Positions 48,901-56,888 of a DNA stretch of 64,000 bases are shown here, in pieces. The first letter of the stretch is position 1. Every line of letters starts with the position of its first letter. The position numbers were made by a program, and so were the translations under genes. Under the pieces are notes generated by a model. It did no database searches. It was not told the origin of the DNA and was given only the letters and a program-made list of their open reading frames with translations. The stretch comes from Gadus chalcogrammus (taxonomy: Eukaryota > Chordata > Actinopteri > Gadiformes > Gadidae). Location of the stretch: the NCBI RefSeq assembly GCF_026213295.1, contig NC_079414.1, positions 11,596,362-11,660,361 of the forward strand. The letters are read 5' to 3'.

Positions 48901-51900
48901 CTTCAGTTTTTGTTTTTGGTACAGCAGTAGAAGTGATAGATCTTGCAGTTTTTGTTGGTCCTCCAATTGTTGTTGGTACTGCAGTTGAGGTTGCAGGTTT
49001 TTCTGCAAAAGTTGTTGATTCTGCAGTTGTCGATGTTACTTCAGCAGTTGTCGTTGTTGATCCTGCCGTTATTCTTGCAGTTTCGCAGTCGTAGTTGTTG
49101 GTCCTGCAGTGGCTTTTGTTAGTTCATCAGTTGTCTTTATTGGTCCTGTTGTTGTTTTGGGTCCTGCTTTAGTAGTTGTGGTACAGCAGTTGATGTTGTT
49201 GGTACTGTAGTCGTTTTTGTTATTCCTGCAGTTGATTTCTGTAATGCAGCTGAAGTGAGTCCTGCTGAAATAGTTCTGGGTCTTGCATTCGTTATTATTG
49301 GTTCTGCAGTTGTCATTGTTCGTCCTGCTCTCGTTGTGGATGTGGCTCCTTCTGTTGTGGATGTAGATCCTGCAGATGTTGTTGTTGCTAGTTCTGTTGT
49401 CACAAGTTCGGCAGTTGTTGTTTTTCGTCCTTTTGTTGATGGTCCTGCAATGTTTTTGTTAGTCCACCACTTGTTGTTGTTGGGGTTCTGTTGTAGAAGT
49501 TGTTGGTTCCGAGGCCGTTGTTGTTTTTCCTTCAGGTTTTGTTTTGGGTACAGCAGTAGAAGTGATAGTTCTTGCTGTTTTTGTTAGTCCTACAGTTGTC
49601 GTTGGTACTGCAGTTGTGGTTGCAAATTTTTCTGCAAAAGTTATTGATCCTGCAGTCATCGATGTTACTTCAGCAGTTGTAGTTGTTGGACCTGCCGTTG
49701 TACTTTGAGTTTTCGCAGTCGTAGTTGTTGGTCCTGCAGTTGTTGATGTCAGTTCAGCAGTTGTCTTTATTGTTCCTATTGTTGCTTTGGGTCCTGCTTT
49801 AGTAGTTGTTGGTACAGCAGTTGATGTTGTTGGTACCGTTGTCGTTTTTGTTATTTCTGCAGTTGTTGATTTCTGAACTGCAGTTAAAGTGAGTCCTGCT
49901 GAAGTAGTTGTGGGTCTTGCATTCGTTGTTATTGGTCCTGATGTAGAAGTTGTTGGTTCTGAGGCTGTTGTTGTTTTTCCTTCAGTTTTTGTTTTTGGTA
50001 CAGCAGTAGAAGTGATAGATCTTGCAGTTTTGGTTGGTCCTCCAATTGTTGTTGGTACTGCAGTTGTGGTTGCAGGTTTTTCTGCAAAAGTCGTTGAACC
50101 TGCAGTTGTCGATGTTTGTTCAGCAGTTGTATTTGTTGGACCTGCCGTGGTTCTTGCAGTTTTCGCAGTCGTAGTTGTTGGTCCTGCAGTGGTTTTTGTT
50201 AGTTCATCAGTTGTCTTTATTGGTCCTGTTGTTGTTTTGGGTTCTGCTTTAGTAGTTGTTGGAACAGCGGTTGATGTTGTTGGTACTGTAGTTGTTTTTG
50301 TTATTCCTGCAGTTCTAGATTTCTGTACTGCAGCTGAAGTGAGTCCTGCTGAAGTAGATCTGGGTCTTGCATTCGTTGTTATTGGTCCTGCAGTTGTCAT
50401 TGTTCGTCCTGCTCTCGTTGTGGATGTGGCTCCTTCTGTTGTGGATGTAGATCCTGCAGATGTTGTTGTTGCTACTGCAGTTGTCACAAGTTCGGCAGTT
50501 GTTGTTTTCGTCCTTTTGTTGATGGTCCTGCAATGTTTTTTGTTAGTCCACCAGTTGTTGTTGTTGTGGGTTCTGTTGTAGAAGTTTTGGTTCTGAGGCC
50601 GTTGTTGTTTTTTCCTTCAGTTTTTGTTTTGGGTACAACAGTAGAAGTGATAGGTCCTTCAGTTTTTGTTGGTCCTGCAGTTGTTGTTGCAGGTATTTCT
50701 GCAAAAGTTGTTGATCCTGCAATTGTCGATGTTAGTTCAGCAGTTGTAGTTGATCGACCTGCCGTTTTTCTTGGAGTTTTCGCAGTCGTAGTTGTTGGTC
50801 CTCCAGTGGTTTTTGTTAGTCCACCAGTTGTTGTTGTTGTTGTGGGTCCTGTTGTAGAAGTTGTTGGTTCTGAGTCCCATGTTGTTTTTCCTTCAGTTTT
50901 TGTTTTGGGTACAGCAGTAGAAGTGATATTTCTTGCAGTTTTCGCAGTCGTAGTTGTTGGTCCTGCAGTGGTTTTTGTTTGTCCACCAGTTGTTGTTGTG
51001 GGTCCTGATGTAGCAGTTGTTGGTTCTGCGGCTGTTGTTTTTACTTCAGTTTTTGTTTTAGGTACAGCAGTAGAAGTGATAGTTCTTGCAGTTTTTGTTA
51101 GTCCTACAGTTGTTGTTGGTACTGCAGTTGTTGTTGCAGGTTTTTCTGCAAAAGTTGTTGATCCTGCAGTTGTCGATGTTAGTTCAGCAGTTGTAGTTGT
51201 TGGACCTGCCGTTGTACTTGGAGTTTTCGCAGTCGTAGTTGTTGGTCCTGCAGTTGTTGATGTCAGTTCAGCAGTTTTCTTTATTGTTCCTATTGTTGCT
51301 TTGGGTCCTGCTTTAGTAGTTGTTGGTACAGCAATTGATGTGTTGGTACAGTTGTGTTTTGTTATTTCTGCAGTTGTTGATTTCTGAACTGCAGTTAAAG
51401 TGAGTCCTGCTGAAGTAGTTGTCGGTCTTGCATTCGTTGTTATTGGTCCTGATGTAGAAGTTGTTGGTTCTGAGGCTGTTGTTGTTTTTCCTTCAGTTTT
51501 TCTTTTGGGTACAACAGTAGAAGTGATAGGTCCTTCAGTTTTTGTTGGTCCTGCAGTTGTTGTTGCAGGAATTTCTGCAAAAGTTGTTGATCCTGCAATT
51601 GTCGATGTTAGTTCAGCAGTTGTAGTTGATGGACCTGCCGTTTTCTTGGAGTTTTCGCAGTCGTAGTTGTTGGTCCTCCAGTGGTTTTTGTGAATCCACC
51701 AGTTGTTGTTGTTGTGGGTCCTGTTGTAGAAGTTGTTGGTTCTGAAGCTGTTGTTGTTTTCTTTCAGTTTTTGTTTTTGGTACAGCAGTAGAAGTGATAG
51801 ATCTTGCGTATTTGTTGGTCCTCCAATTGTTGTTGGTACTGCAGTTGTGGTTGCAGGTTTTTCTGCAAAAGTTGTTGATCCTGCAGTTGTCGATGTTACT

Positions 51901-54605
51901 TCAGCAGTTGTCGTTGTTGGTCCTGCCGTTGTTCTTGCAGTTTTCGCAGTTTTAGTTGTTGGTCCTGCAGTGGTTTCTGTTAGTCCACCTGTTGTCGTTA
52001 TTGGTGCGGTTGTTGCTGTTGTGGGTCCTAATGTAGAAGTTTTTGGTTCTGAGGCTGTTGTTGTTTTTCCTTCAGTTATTGTTTTGGGTTCAACAGTAGA
52101 AGTGATAGGCCTTGCAGTTTTTGTTGGTCCTACAGTTGTTGTTGGTCCTGCAGTTGTGGTTTCAGGTTTTTCTGCAAAAGTTGTTGATCCTGCAGTTGTC
52201 GATGTTAGTTCAGCAGTTCTAGTTGTTGACCAGCCGTTGTTCTTGCAGTTTTCGCAGTCGTAGTTGTTGGTCCTGCAGTGGTTTTTGTTAGTTCATCAGT
52301 TGTCTTTATTGGTCCTGTTGTTGTTTTGGGATCTGCTTTAGTTGTTGTTGGAACAGCGGTTGATGTTGTTGGTACTGTAGTGTTTTTGTTGTTCCTGCAG
52401 TTCTAGATTTCTGTACTGCAGCTGAAGTTAGTCCTGCTGAAGTAGATCTGGGTCTTGCATTCGTTATTATTGGTCCTGCAGTTGTCATTGTTCGTCCTGC
52501 TCTCGTTGTGGATGTGGCTCCTTCTGTTGTGGATGTAGATCCTGCAGATGTTGTTGTTGCTACTGCAGTTGTCACAATTTCGGCAGTTGTTGTTTTTCGT
52601 CCTTTTGTTGATGGTCCTGCAATGTTTTTTGTTAGTCCACCAGTTGTTGTGGGTTCTGTTGTAGAAGTTGTTGGTTCTGAGGCCGTTGTTGTTTTTCCTT
52701 CAGTTTTTGTTTTGGGTACAGCAGTAGAAGTGATAGTTCTTGCAGTTTTTGTTAGTCCTACAGTTGTCGTTGGTACTGCAGTTGTGGTTGCAAATTTTTC
52801 TGCAAAAGTTAATGATCCTGCAGTCGTCGATGTTACTTCAGCAGTTGTAGTTGTTGGACCTGCCGTTGTACTTGGAGTTTTCGCAGTCGTAGTTGTTGGT
52901 CCTGCAGTTGTTGATGTCAGTTCAGCAGTTGTCTTTATTGTTCCTATTGTTGCTTTGGGTCCTGCTTTAGTAGTTGTTGGTACAGCAGTTGATGTTGTTG
53001 GTACTGTTTATTTCTGCAGTTGTTGATTTCTGAACTGCAGTTAAAGTGAGTCCTGCTGAAGTAGTTGTGGGTCTTGCATTCGTTGTTATTGGTCCTGATG
53101 TAGAAGTTGTTGGTTCTGAGGCTGTTGTTGTTTTTCCTTCAGTTTTTCTTTTGGGTACAACAGTAGAAGTGATAGGTCCTTCAGTTTTGTTGGTCTGCAG
53201 TTGTTGTTGCAGGAATTTCTGCAAAAGTTGTTGATCCTGCAATTGTCGATGTTAGTTCAGCAGCTGTAGTTGATGGACCTGCCGTTTTTCTTGGAGTTTT
53301 CGCAGTCGTAGTTGTTGGTCCTCCAGTTGTTTTTGTGAGTCCACCAGTTGTTGTTGTTGTGGGTCCTGTTGTAGAAGTTGTTGGTTCTGAAGCTGTTGTT
53401 GTTTTTCCTTCAGTTTTTGTTTTTGGTACAGCAGTAGAAGTGATAGATCTTGCAGTTTTTGTTGGTCCTCCAATTGTTGTTGGTACTGCAGTTGAGGTTG
53501 CAGGTTTTTCTGCAAAAGTTGTTGATTCTGCAGTTGTCGATGTTACTTCAGCAGTTGTCGTTGTTGGTCCTGCCGTTGTTCTTGCAGTCTTCGCAGTTGT
53601 AGTTGTTGGTCCTGCAGTGGTTTTTGTTAGTCCACCTGTTGTTGTTGTTGTGGGTCCTGATGTAGAAGTTTTTGGTTCTGAGGCTGTTGTGTTTTTTCTT
53701 CAGTTATTGTTTTGGGTTCAACAGTAGAAGTGATAGGCCTTGCAGTTTTTGTTGGTCCTACAGTTGTTGTTGATCCTGCAGTTGTGGTTGCAGGTTTTTC
53801 TGCAAAAGTTGTTGGTCCTGCAGTTGTCGATGTTACTTCAGCAGTTGTAGTTGTTGGTCCTGCCATTGTCTTGCAGTTTTCACAGTCGTAGTTGTTGGTC
53901 CTGCAGTGGTTTTTGTTAGTCCACCAGTTGTTGTTGTTGTGGGTCTGATGTAGAAGTTGTTGGTTCTGCGGCTGTTGTTGTTTTTACTTCAGTTTCGGTT
54001 TTGGGTACAGCAGTAGAAGTGATAGTTCTTGCAGTTTTTGTTAGTCCTACAGTTGTTGTTGGTACTGCAGTTGTGGTTGCAGGTTTTTCTGCAAAAGTTG
54101 TTGATCCTGCAGTTGTCGATGTTAGTTCAGCAGTGGTTTTTGTTAGTTCATCAGTTGTCTTTATTGGTCCTGTTGTTGTTTTGGGTTCTGCTTCGGTAGT
54201 TGTTGGAACAGCGGTTGAGGTTGTTGGTACTGTAGTGGTTTTTGTTATTCCTGCAGTTCTAGATTTCTGTACTGCAGCTGAAGTTAGTCCTGCTGAAGTA
54301 GATCTGGGTCTTGCATTCGTTGTTATTGGTCCTGCAGTTGTCATTGTTCGTCCTGCTCTCAATGTGGATGTGGCTCCTACTGTTGTGGATGTAGATCCTG
54401 CAAATGTTGTTGTTGCTACTGCAGCTGTCACAAGTTCGGCAGTTGTGTTTTTCGTCTTGTTGATGGTCCTGCAATGTTTTTTGTTAGTCCACCAGTTGTT
54501 GTTGTGGGTTCTGTTGTAGAAGTTGTTGGTTCTGAGGCCGTGTTGTTTTTCCTTCAGTTTTTGTTTTGGGTACAGCAGTAGAAGTGATAGTTCTTGCAGT
54601 TTTCG
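1..54605 (-). CDS. Gene A: giant SEA/PTS mucin-like protein, partial at both ends
   Basis: This is the overall span of a minus-strand gene assembled from four exons: 54605-10618, 10498-10434, 10219-10074 and 9907-1. The three introns are 119, 214 and 166 bp and all have GT-AG ends. Joined, they encode a Thr/Ser/Ala/Pro-rich tract of up to about 14,600 codons, one complete SEA domain, and at least 3,300 more PTS codons. PTS tracts are normally O-glycosylated and form the extended part of mucins, and SEA domains occur in membrane mucins such as MUC1, MUC16 and MUC17. The alternation of PTS and SEA resembles MUC16, but I cannot assign orthology. The 5' end (signal peptide, promoter) is lost at or beyond the assembly gap at 54606 and the 3' end is off the left edge. 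The frame is clean from 1 to about 22.6 kb and heavily broken beyond, probably by assembly error. A separate gene B lies upstream on the same strand. Confidence 0.75.
780..3330. repeat. Tandem higher-order repeat, 1,380-bp period
   Basis: Lines at 961 and 2341, and at 1411 and 2791, match almost base for base at an offset of 1,380 bp (460 codons). The next copy is offset by 1,329 bp (443 codons, 2803 to 4132). Both periods are multiples of three, so the coding frame survives unit gain or loss. Confidence 0.8.
9361..9864. repeat. Copy 1 of a ~500-bp PTS segment flanking the SEA exons
   Basis: This segment near the 5' end of the second PTS exon matches 10928-11417 in the first PTS exon at an offset of about 1,555 bp. 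They share unusual features such as the ccccccttagaagttaatgg stretch and gtagtactaaatgttcctgc. The two copies flank the SEA exons on either side. Confidence 0.8.
10074..10219 (-). CDS. Gene A, SEA domain exon 3 (C-terminal half)
   Basis: A 146-bp exon bounded by acceptor ttctag and donor G|gtaac. It enters in phase 2 and leaves in phase 1. It encodes A-KGSVFVDMKLIFNK and then a helix-like stretch ending in DVDTTTIAAG. The KGSVFVD motif sits where SEA domains carry the G|S-V-V-V autoproteolysis site; family knowledge places cleavage between Gly and Ser. The length is the same as the equivalent exons of gene B at 60020-60165 and 61425-61570. The next exon in the transcript is the giant PTS exon 9907-1 after a 166-bp intron. 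Confidence 0.85.
10434..10498 (-). CDS. Gene A, SEA domain exon 2 (65 bp)
   Basis: A 65-bp microexon encoding VSNGFKHSFPGTYSRSTINSF plus two bases of the next codon (GC|T, Ala). It has acceptor aaaag and donor gtaagt, entering in phase 0 and leaving in phase 2. The same 65-bp exon, with matching V-N-K-G-[YF] and [FY]-S-R-S residues, occurs three times in gene B (57452-57516, 60274-60338, 61681-61745), which supports the call strongly. It is the middle of the SEA fold, between the first helix and the cleavage-site strand. A near copy of its donor (gcgtgagt) lies 35 bp downstream, but using it would read straight into TAA. Confidence 0.85.
10618..54605 (-). CDS. Gene A, giant PTS exon ending in first third of SEA domain (5' end lost in gap)
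   Basis: The 3' end is certain: the frame ends ...ANVTTEV with donor GAG|gtgaga at 10618/10617, in phase 0. The last ~37 codons (EGTIDLRFSMRRTF...NVTTEV) are the first strand and helix of a SEA domain, and N-V-T is an N-glycosylation sequon. Everything upstream is PTS repeat (TTAGPTTTTAKTARTTAGP and relatives) containing Lys and Arg, with no Cys seen. The frame is open without interruption from 10618 to about 22630. Beyond this the same protein continues but the frame is shifted by single-base gains or losses, mostly in T runs (near 22631, 22770, 23299, 25616, 28298, 32107, 33262, 34063, 34780 and many more to 54540). I see no splice signals at these breaks, and intact copies of the same units exist elsewhere, so sequence error is more likely than introns or decay. 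If continuous, the exon is at least 44 kb. The acceptor must lie in the 54606-54705 gap. Confidence 0.7.
10928..11417. repeat. Copy 2 of a ~500-bp PTS segment flanking the SEA exons
   Basis: This is the partner of 9361-9864. It lies about 300 bp upstream (in transcript sense) of the SEA donor site at 10618. The copies differ by small in-frame indels and substitutions. Confidence 0.8.
15635..21700. repeat. Two exact-length 3,033-bp higher-order repeats
   Basis: The marker gtgagtcctgctgaagtagt recurs at 15635, 17306, 18668, 20339 and 21701. The spacings alternate 1671, 1362, 1671, 1362, so two subunits form a 3,033-bp unit (1,011 codons) that occurs twice with the same length and only scattered substitutions. 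The 1,362-bp subunit is a 309-bp (103-codon) shorter version of the 1,671-bp one. Confidence 0.85.
21701..32700. repeat. ~4.55-kb higher-order repeats with internal deletions
   Basis: The same marker at 21701, 26259 and 30813 is spaced 4,558 and 4,554 bp. Positions 22861-23700 and 27421-28260 agree nearly base for base at an offset of 4,560 bp. The second copy lacks sequence corresponding to about 23881-24630, so the units differ by large internal deletions. Single-base T-run differences between copies account for the frame breaks. Confidence 0.75.
34109..37370. repeat. Block near-identical to the contig end at 51400-54605
   Basis: Rare variants shared only with 51.4-54.6 kb mark this block: gggatctgctt (35041), cacaatttcggcag (35287) and gctcctactgttgtgg with tgcaaatg (37100-37135). 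The offset drifts from 17,291 to about 17,270 bp because of single-base indels. Confidence 0.75.
38461..38870. other. Error-rich patch resembling uncorrected long-read sequence
   Basis: Compared with the matching unit at 53740-54170, this stretch has well over a dozen scattered one- or two-base insertions and deletions within about 400 bp (for example gttggttggtcc, cgaatgtt, caggcag, gtgtctttgcg, ttcttcctgc). No frame is open across it. The neighbouring repeat units on both sides are much cleaner. Confidence 0.8.
38976..40780. repeat. Tandem duplication, ~1,024-bp period
   Basis: The private variant gtgaatcctgctgaagtagt followed by gcggg occurs at 38976 and 40000. The following ~750 bp match, including ttctcttgggtac and gaagttataggtcc. 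The first copy ends in the error-rich patch at 39741. Confidence 0.7.
39741..39995. other. Second error-rich patch
   Basis: Many single-base losses and gains are visible against homologous units: gcaagttgttatcc, gtcatgttag, tttgggggacctgcg, gagtttcgcagtcagtag, and extra bases in ctgaaactgcagttt. The change at both borders is abrupt, so I read it as sequence error rather than biology. Confidence 0.75.
44244..49888. repeat. Array of ~1,355-bp tandem units
   Basis: The marker gtgagtcctgctgaagtagt at 44244, 45600, 47183, 48537 and 49889 gives spacings of 1356, 1583, 1354 and 1352 bp. Units 47183-48536 and 48537-49888 are almost identical and share the variants gaggttgcagg and gctagttctgttgtcac. 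The 1354 and 1352 lengths differ from a multiple of three because of single-base losses (for example near 47642, 49081 and 49178). Confidence 0.75.
51400..54605. repeat. Terminal near-copy of 34109-37370, abutting the gap
   Basis: It shares the private variants listed for 34109-37370 and differs mainly by homopolymer indels. It ends directly at the N gap, which is typical of an unresolved overlap or falsely duplicated contig end, although a real segmental duplication is possible. Confidence 0.75.
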
Positions 54606-54705
54606 NNNNNNNNNNNNNNNNNNNNNNNNNNNNNNNNNNNNNNNNNNNNNNNNNNNNNNNNNNNNNNNNNNNNNNNNNNNNNNNNNNNNNNNNNNNNNNN
54701 NNNNN
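54606..54705. other. Assembly gap, 100 N
   Basis: A run of exactly 100 N, the usual placeholder for a gap of unknown size. PTS repeat reads up to its left edge and unrelated AT-rich sequence starts at its right edge. The 5' border of the giant PTS exon and possibly the start of gene A are hidden here. Confidence 0.98.
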
Positions 54706-54829
54706 ATAAATTTCGGCAAAGAAAACGTATGATAGGCTAACATATATGCGGTAACTGTGGTTCTATTTAATGATATACGCAATACATTATAAACATTGTT
54801 TCTTATCAGTATTGTATGCTATCCTAATA

Positions 54830-54969
54830 TGCATGTGTCCCAGGGGCGTCAGCCCACCCACTACCATACCGGGGCACAATCTGGCAGCAAATGACAATGC
54901 GAGCGCGCAAAGCGCGCGAGAAAATATTTTTTTGGCATACACATTTGTTAGACATACACATTTGTTAGA
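54830..54969. repeat. CpG-rich repeat-like segment with palindrome and 17-bp direct repeat
   Basis: A GC-rich island in AT-rich sequence contains the inverted repeat GCGCGC-AAA-GCGCGC at 54903-54917. It is followed by two direct copies of catacacatttgttaga at 54936-54952 and 54953-54969. The look is that of a dispersed repeat fragment, but I cannot name the family. Confidence 0.5.
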
Positions 54970-55639
54970 CATTCTATGCTTCCAGAGGATAAAAATGTAA
55001 CGCTTACTGTTACTCACTTCACGCCGGCCGGAGTGAATGGCGCTGACGCTGTGCTGGACGGTTCACAAAGTCGATATCAAGGAGAATGATTCTCTCCTCA
55101 GTGTGTGCATTCGTCACGTACATTTCATTGCAGAGGCCGGCCAATGAGGGGGGGCACCATGCATCTATTGACGTAATTCAAATAGTAAATTTCTTCAGGG
55201 TGTCAAATTTGTACAATCAATGTTTGTGTCTTTACTAGGAGGACTAGTAGTACCGTGTTTCTTAAGATAGCCTAAGATATGACGAACTCCTGGCTCTGTG
55301 TTACAGGCAACTCTCCGGCTGCAACATGCTCGGAGTGGCCGCAAGTGGATTCTAATTACTCTGTCCGTATGTCGGACTTAAATTCTTACGAAAGTGGTAG
55401 TCTATAGGCCCTATTTTAAGAAAAAAAATGCAAGCATGCATTCTGTAGATTGCCAGATGAGTCAGACTTAAATAAAAAAAAATTAAAGGTATAAATAAAT
55501 AATAAATTAAAAAATCAGGCCCCAGGCATACCCAGGCACCGCAGATCCACAACGGGGCACGTGCCCCGGTGAAAAGGGTCTGCCGACGCCGATGCGTACA
55601 AGTACAAGTGCCAAGCACATACAATTGCTAGGTTAACCC

Positions 55640-56270
55640 ATTCCCTGTAGACAACAAAGATTGCTAGGATAAGATGCTACAAAATGCTAAGTGCCAGGAC
55701 GTGCAACATAAAAAAAGTGCATACATTAAGTACCAGGACGTTCAACATACAATTAGTGCCTAAGAGGGATGTTATAAGGAGAATAAGGGAGGAGAACGGG
55801 TGGTGGGGGGCAAGGGAGGAGGCCATACAGAGTCCAGGAACTCTGAACAAGTGAGTCTTGAGTCTCTAACAGAAGCTGGTGAGCTACACTGCAGTCCTGA
55901 TATCTTCTGGGAGCTTGTTCAACCATTGCGGTGCCAAAACAGAGAAGAGTTCTGACTTTGTTGTTTGACCTTTGGTTGCTCTTAGCGATCACGGTACCAG
56001 GCATCCAGCTGAGATATTTGGGTGGAGCAATCGAGCTGGGATGTGGGGTCTGACCAACGCTTGGAGGTTGGCAGGTGCAATTCCATTGACAGCCCTACTG
56101 GCCTGCAGTACCATCATCTTGAATCTGATTTCAGCTACTACAGGGAGCCAATAGAGGTCAAGGAAAAGTGGGGTCATGTGGGAGAATTCTGGTAAATTTC
56201 TCCTACTCTATATGCCTATGCTGTGCCACATTCCAGGGCGTTGGATGAGGCTTGAATTGAAAGGCCTATA
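55640..56270 (-). mobile_element. Decayed LINE 3' end (CR1/L2/Rex-like reverse transcriptase C-terminus)
   Basis: Translated on the minus strand, 56177-55989 reads LYWLPVVAEIRFKMMVLQ, then NGIAPANLQALVRPHIPARL. This matches the well-known LHWLPV...RI.FK...NGLAP.YL segment after the palm of CR1/L2/Rex-type reverse transcriptases. In another frame 55957-55845 continues with APQWLNKLPEDIRTAV, a stop, then LTSFC, a stop, and RLKTHLFRV, the usual element tail. The segment near 56225-56262 corresponds to the upstream QLIQNAA region. Stops and frame changes show it is dead. No target-site duplication was identified, and the exact clade is uncertain. Confidence 0.7.
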
Positions 56271-56622
56271 TTTTACAATGTCAACTGTAAAGATTGTTTT
56301 TTGGAGGGATTTTAATCCATAGATTCATAACAATAATAAACACCACAATACAATACAAGTTGGCTACAATATATTATTCTGTTTATCAATAAGCAGTGAG
56401 ATATGTAGGTACAAAATACATTTAATTTGACAGAAACGAGGCAAGGTGGCCCCCCAAAAACATCAAGTATTAAATAGGCTACATCTTGACAGATACCATA
56501 CCACAATTGTAATACATCGTTTATATGAAGAAATAATTGTAATATAATTTAGTGTTCTTTTCATCCATGGTTTGCCAAATATGTGAAATATATTTTCAGC
56601 ATATGGTATATGACCGTCAAAT

Positions 56623-56634
56623 TTTATTTTTATT
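56623..56634 (-). promoter_or_regulatory. Two distal polyadenylation signals of gene B
   Basis: Two AATAAA hexamers read on the minus strand at 56628-56623 and 56634-56629, about 150-160 bp after the gene B stop codon. They may serve as alternatives to the proximal signal at 56739-56744. AATAAA is common in AT-rich sequence, so the evidence is modest. Confidence 0.4.
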
Positions 56635-56738
56635 TTTCATTTAGGCTGCCACTTGGAAACTGTTGTTTCCAGTGGAAATGTTAAAATGTAAACTTCTTCT
56701 TACCATTATTTAAATGGATACTTAATCGCGACCGTTAT

Positions 56739-56744
56739 TTTATT
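56739..56744 (-). promoter_or_regulatory. Proximal polyadenylation signal of gene B
   Basis: AATAAA on the minus strand about 40 bp downstream of the TAG stop at 56787-56785. The position fits a short 3' UTR and supports the terminal exon call. Confidence 0.5.
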
Positions 56745-56784
56745 ATATTATTATTTGTTCGATATAATACAAGATATGAGTGTT

Positions 56785-56888
56785 CTATGTACTGAACAAC
56801 AGTCCTTTGATGACCGTTAACAAGAAGGGCAAAAAAAATGCAGTTGTGGTGGTCATTTTCAGAGTGGGTCCTCCTGAGGTGGTTGTTG
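56785..56888 (-). CDS. Gene B, terminal exon with GPI-anchor-like signal and stop
   Basis: The acceptor accaacag (56889 onward) is followed by CA, which completes codon A|CA from the SEA exon ending at 57126. The frame then reads TTTSGGPTLKMTTTT, a hydrophobic run AFFLPFLLTVI, KGLLFST and TAG. The small-residue triplet S-G-G, a polar spacer and a terminal hydrophobic stretch are the layout of a GPI-attachment signal. One Lys lies within the tail, which weakens this, and a short membrane anchor is the alternative. A tattaac branch-point-like sequence lies upstream, the acceptor resembles that of the short PTS exon at 57868, and a polyadenylation signal follows ~40 bp after the stop. It is too short to be found by length alone. 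Confidence 0.6.

Larger units (their letters stand above)
54706..56600. other. Intergenic stretch between genes A and B
   Basis: No coding exon is supported here. It holds a CpG-rich palindrome, a 17-bp direct repeat and a LINE remnant, each listed separately. The remainder is AT-rich with no recognisable promoter. Short open frames exist on both strands but show no repeats, signal peptide or splice context linking them to either mucin gene. Confidence 0.6.

Noticed and set aside
1..54605. CRISPR-like regular repetition
   Set aside because: There are no constant repeats with unique spacers. The repetition is degenerate and codon-based, and the DNA is eukaryotic.
54782..54916. Open frame reading through the N gap into 54706-54782 as a continuation of the PTS exon
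   Set aside because: The sequence right of the gap has no PTS character. The apparent open frame depends on unknown bases.
55352..55624. 90-codon minus-strand frame with a hydrophobic stretch as a possible signal-peptide exon of gene A
   Set aside because: It overlaps repeat-like sequence close to the LINE remnant. It has no supported donor site in a suitable phase, and its hydrophobic run is internal rather than N-terminal.
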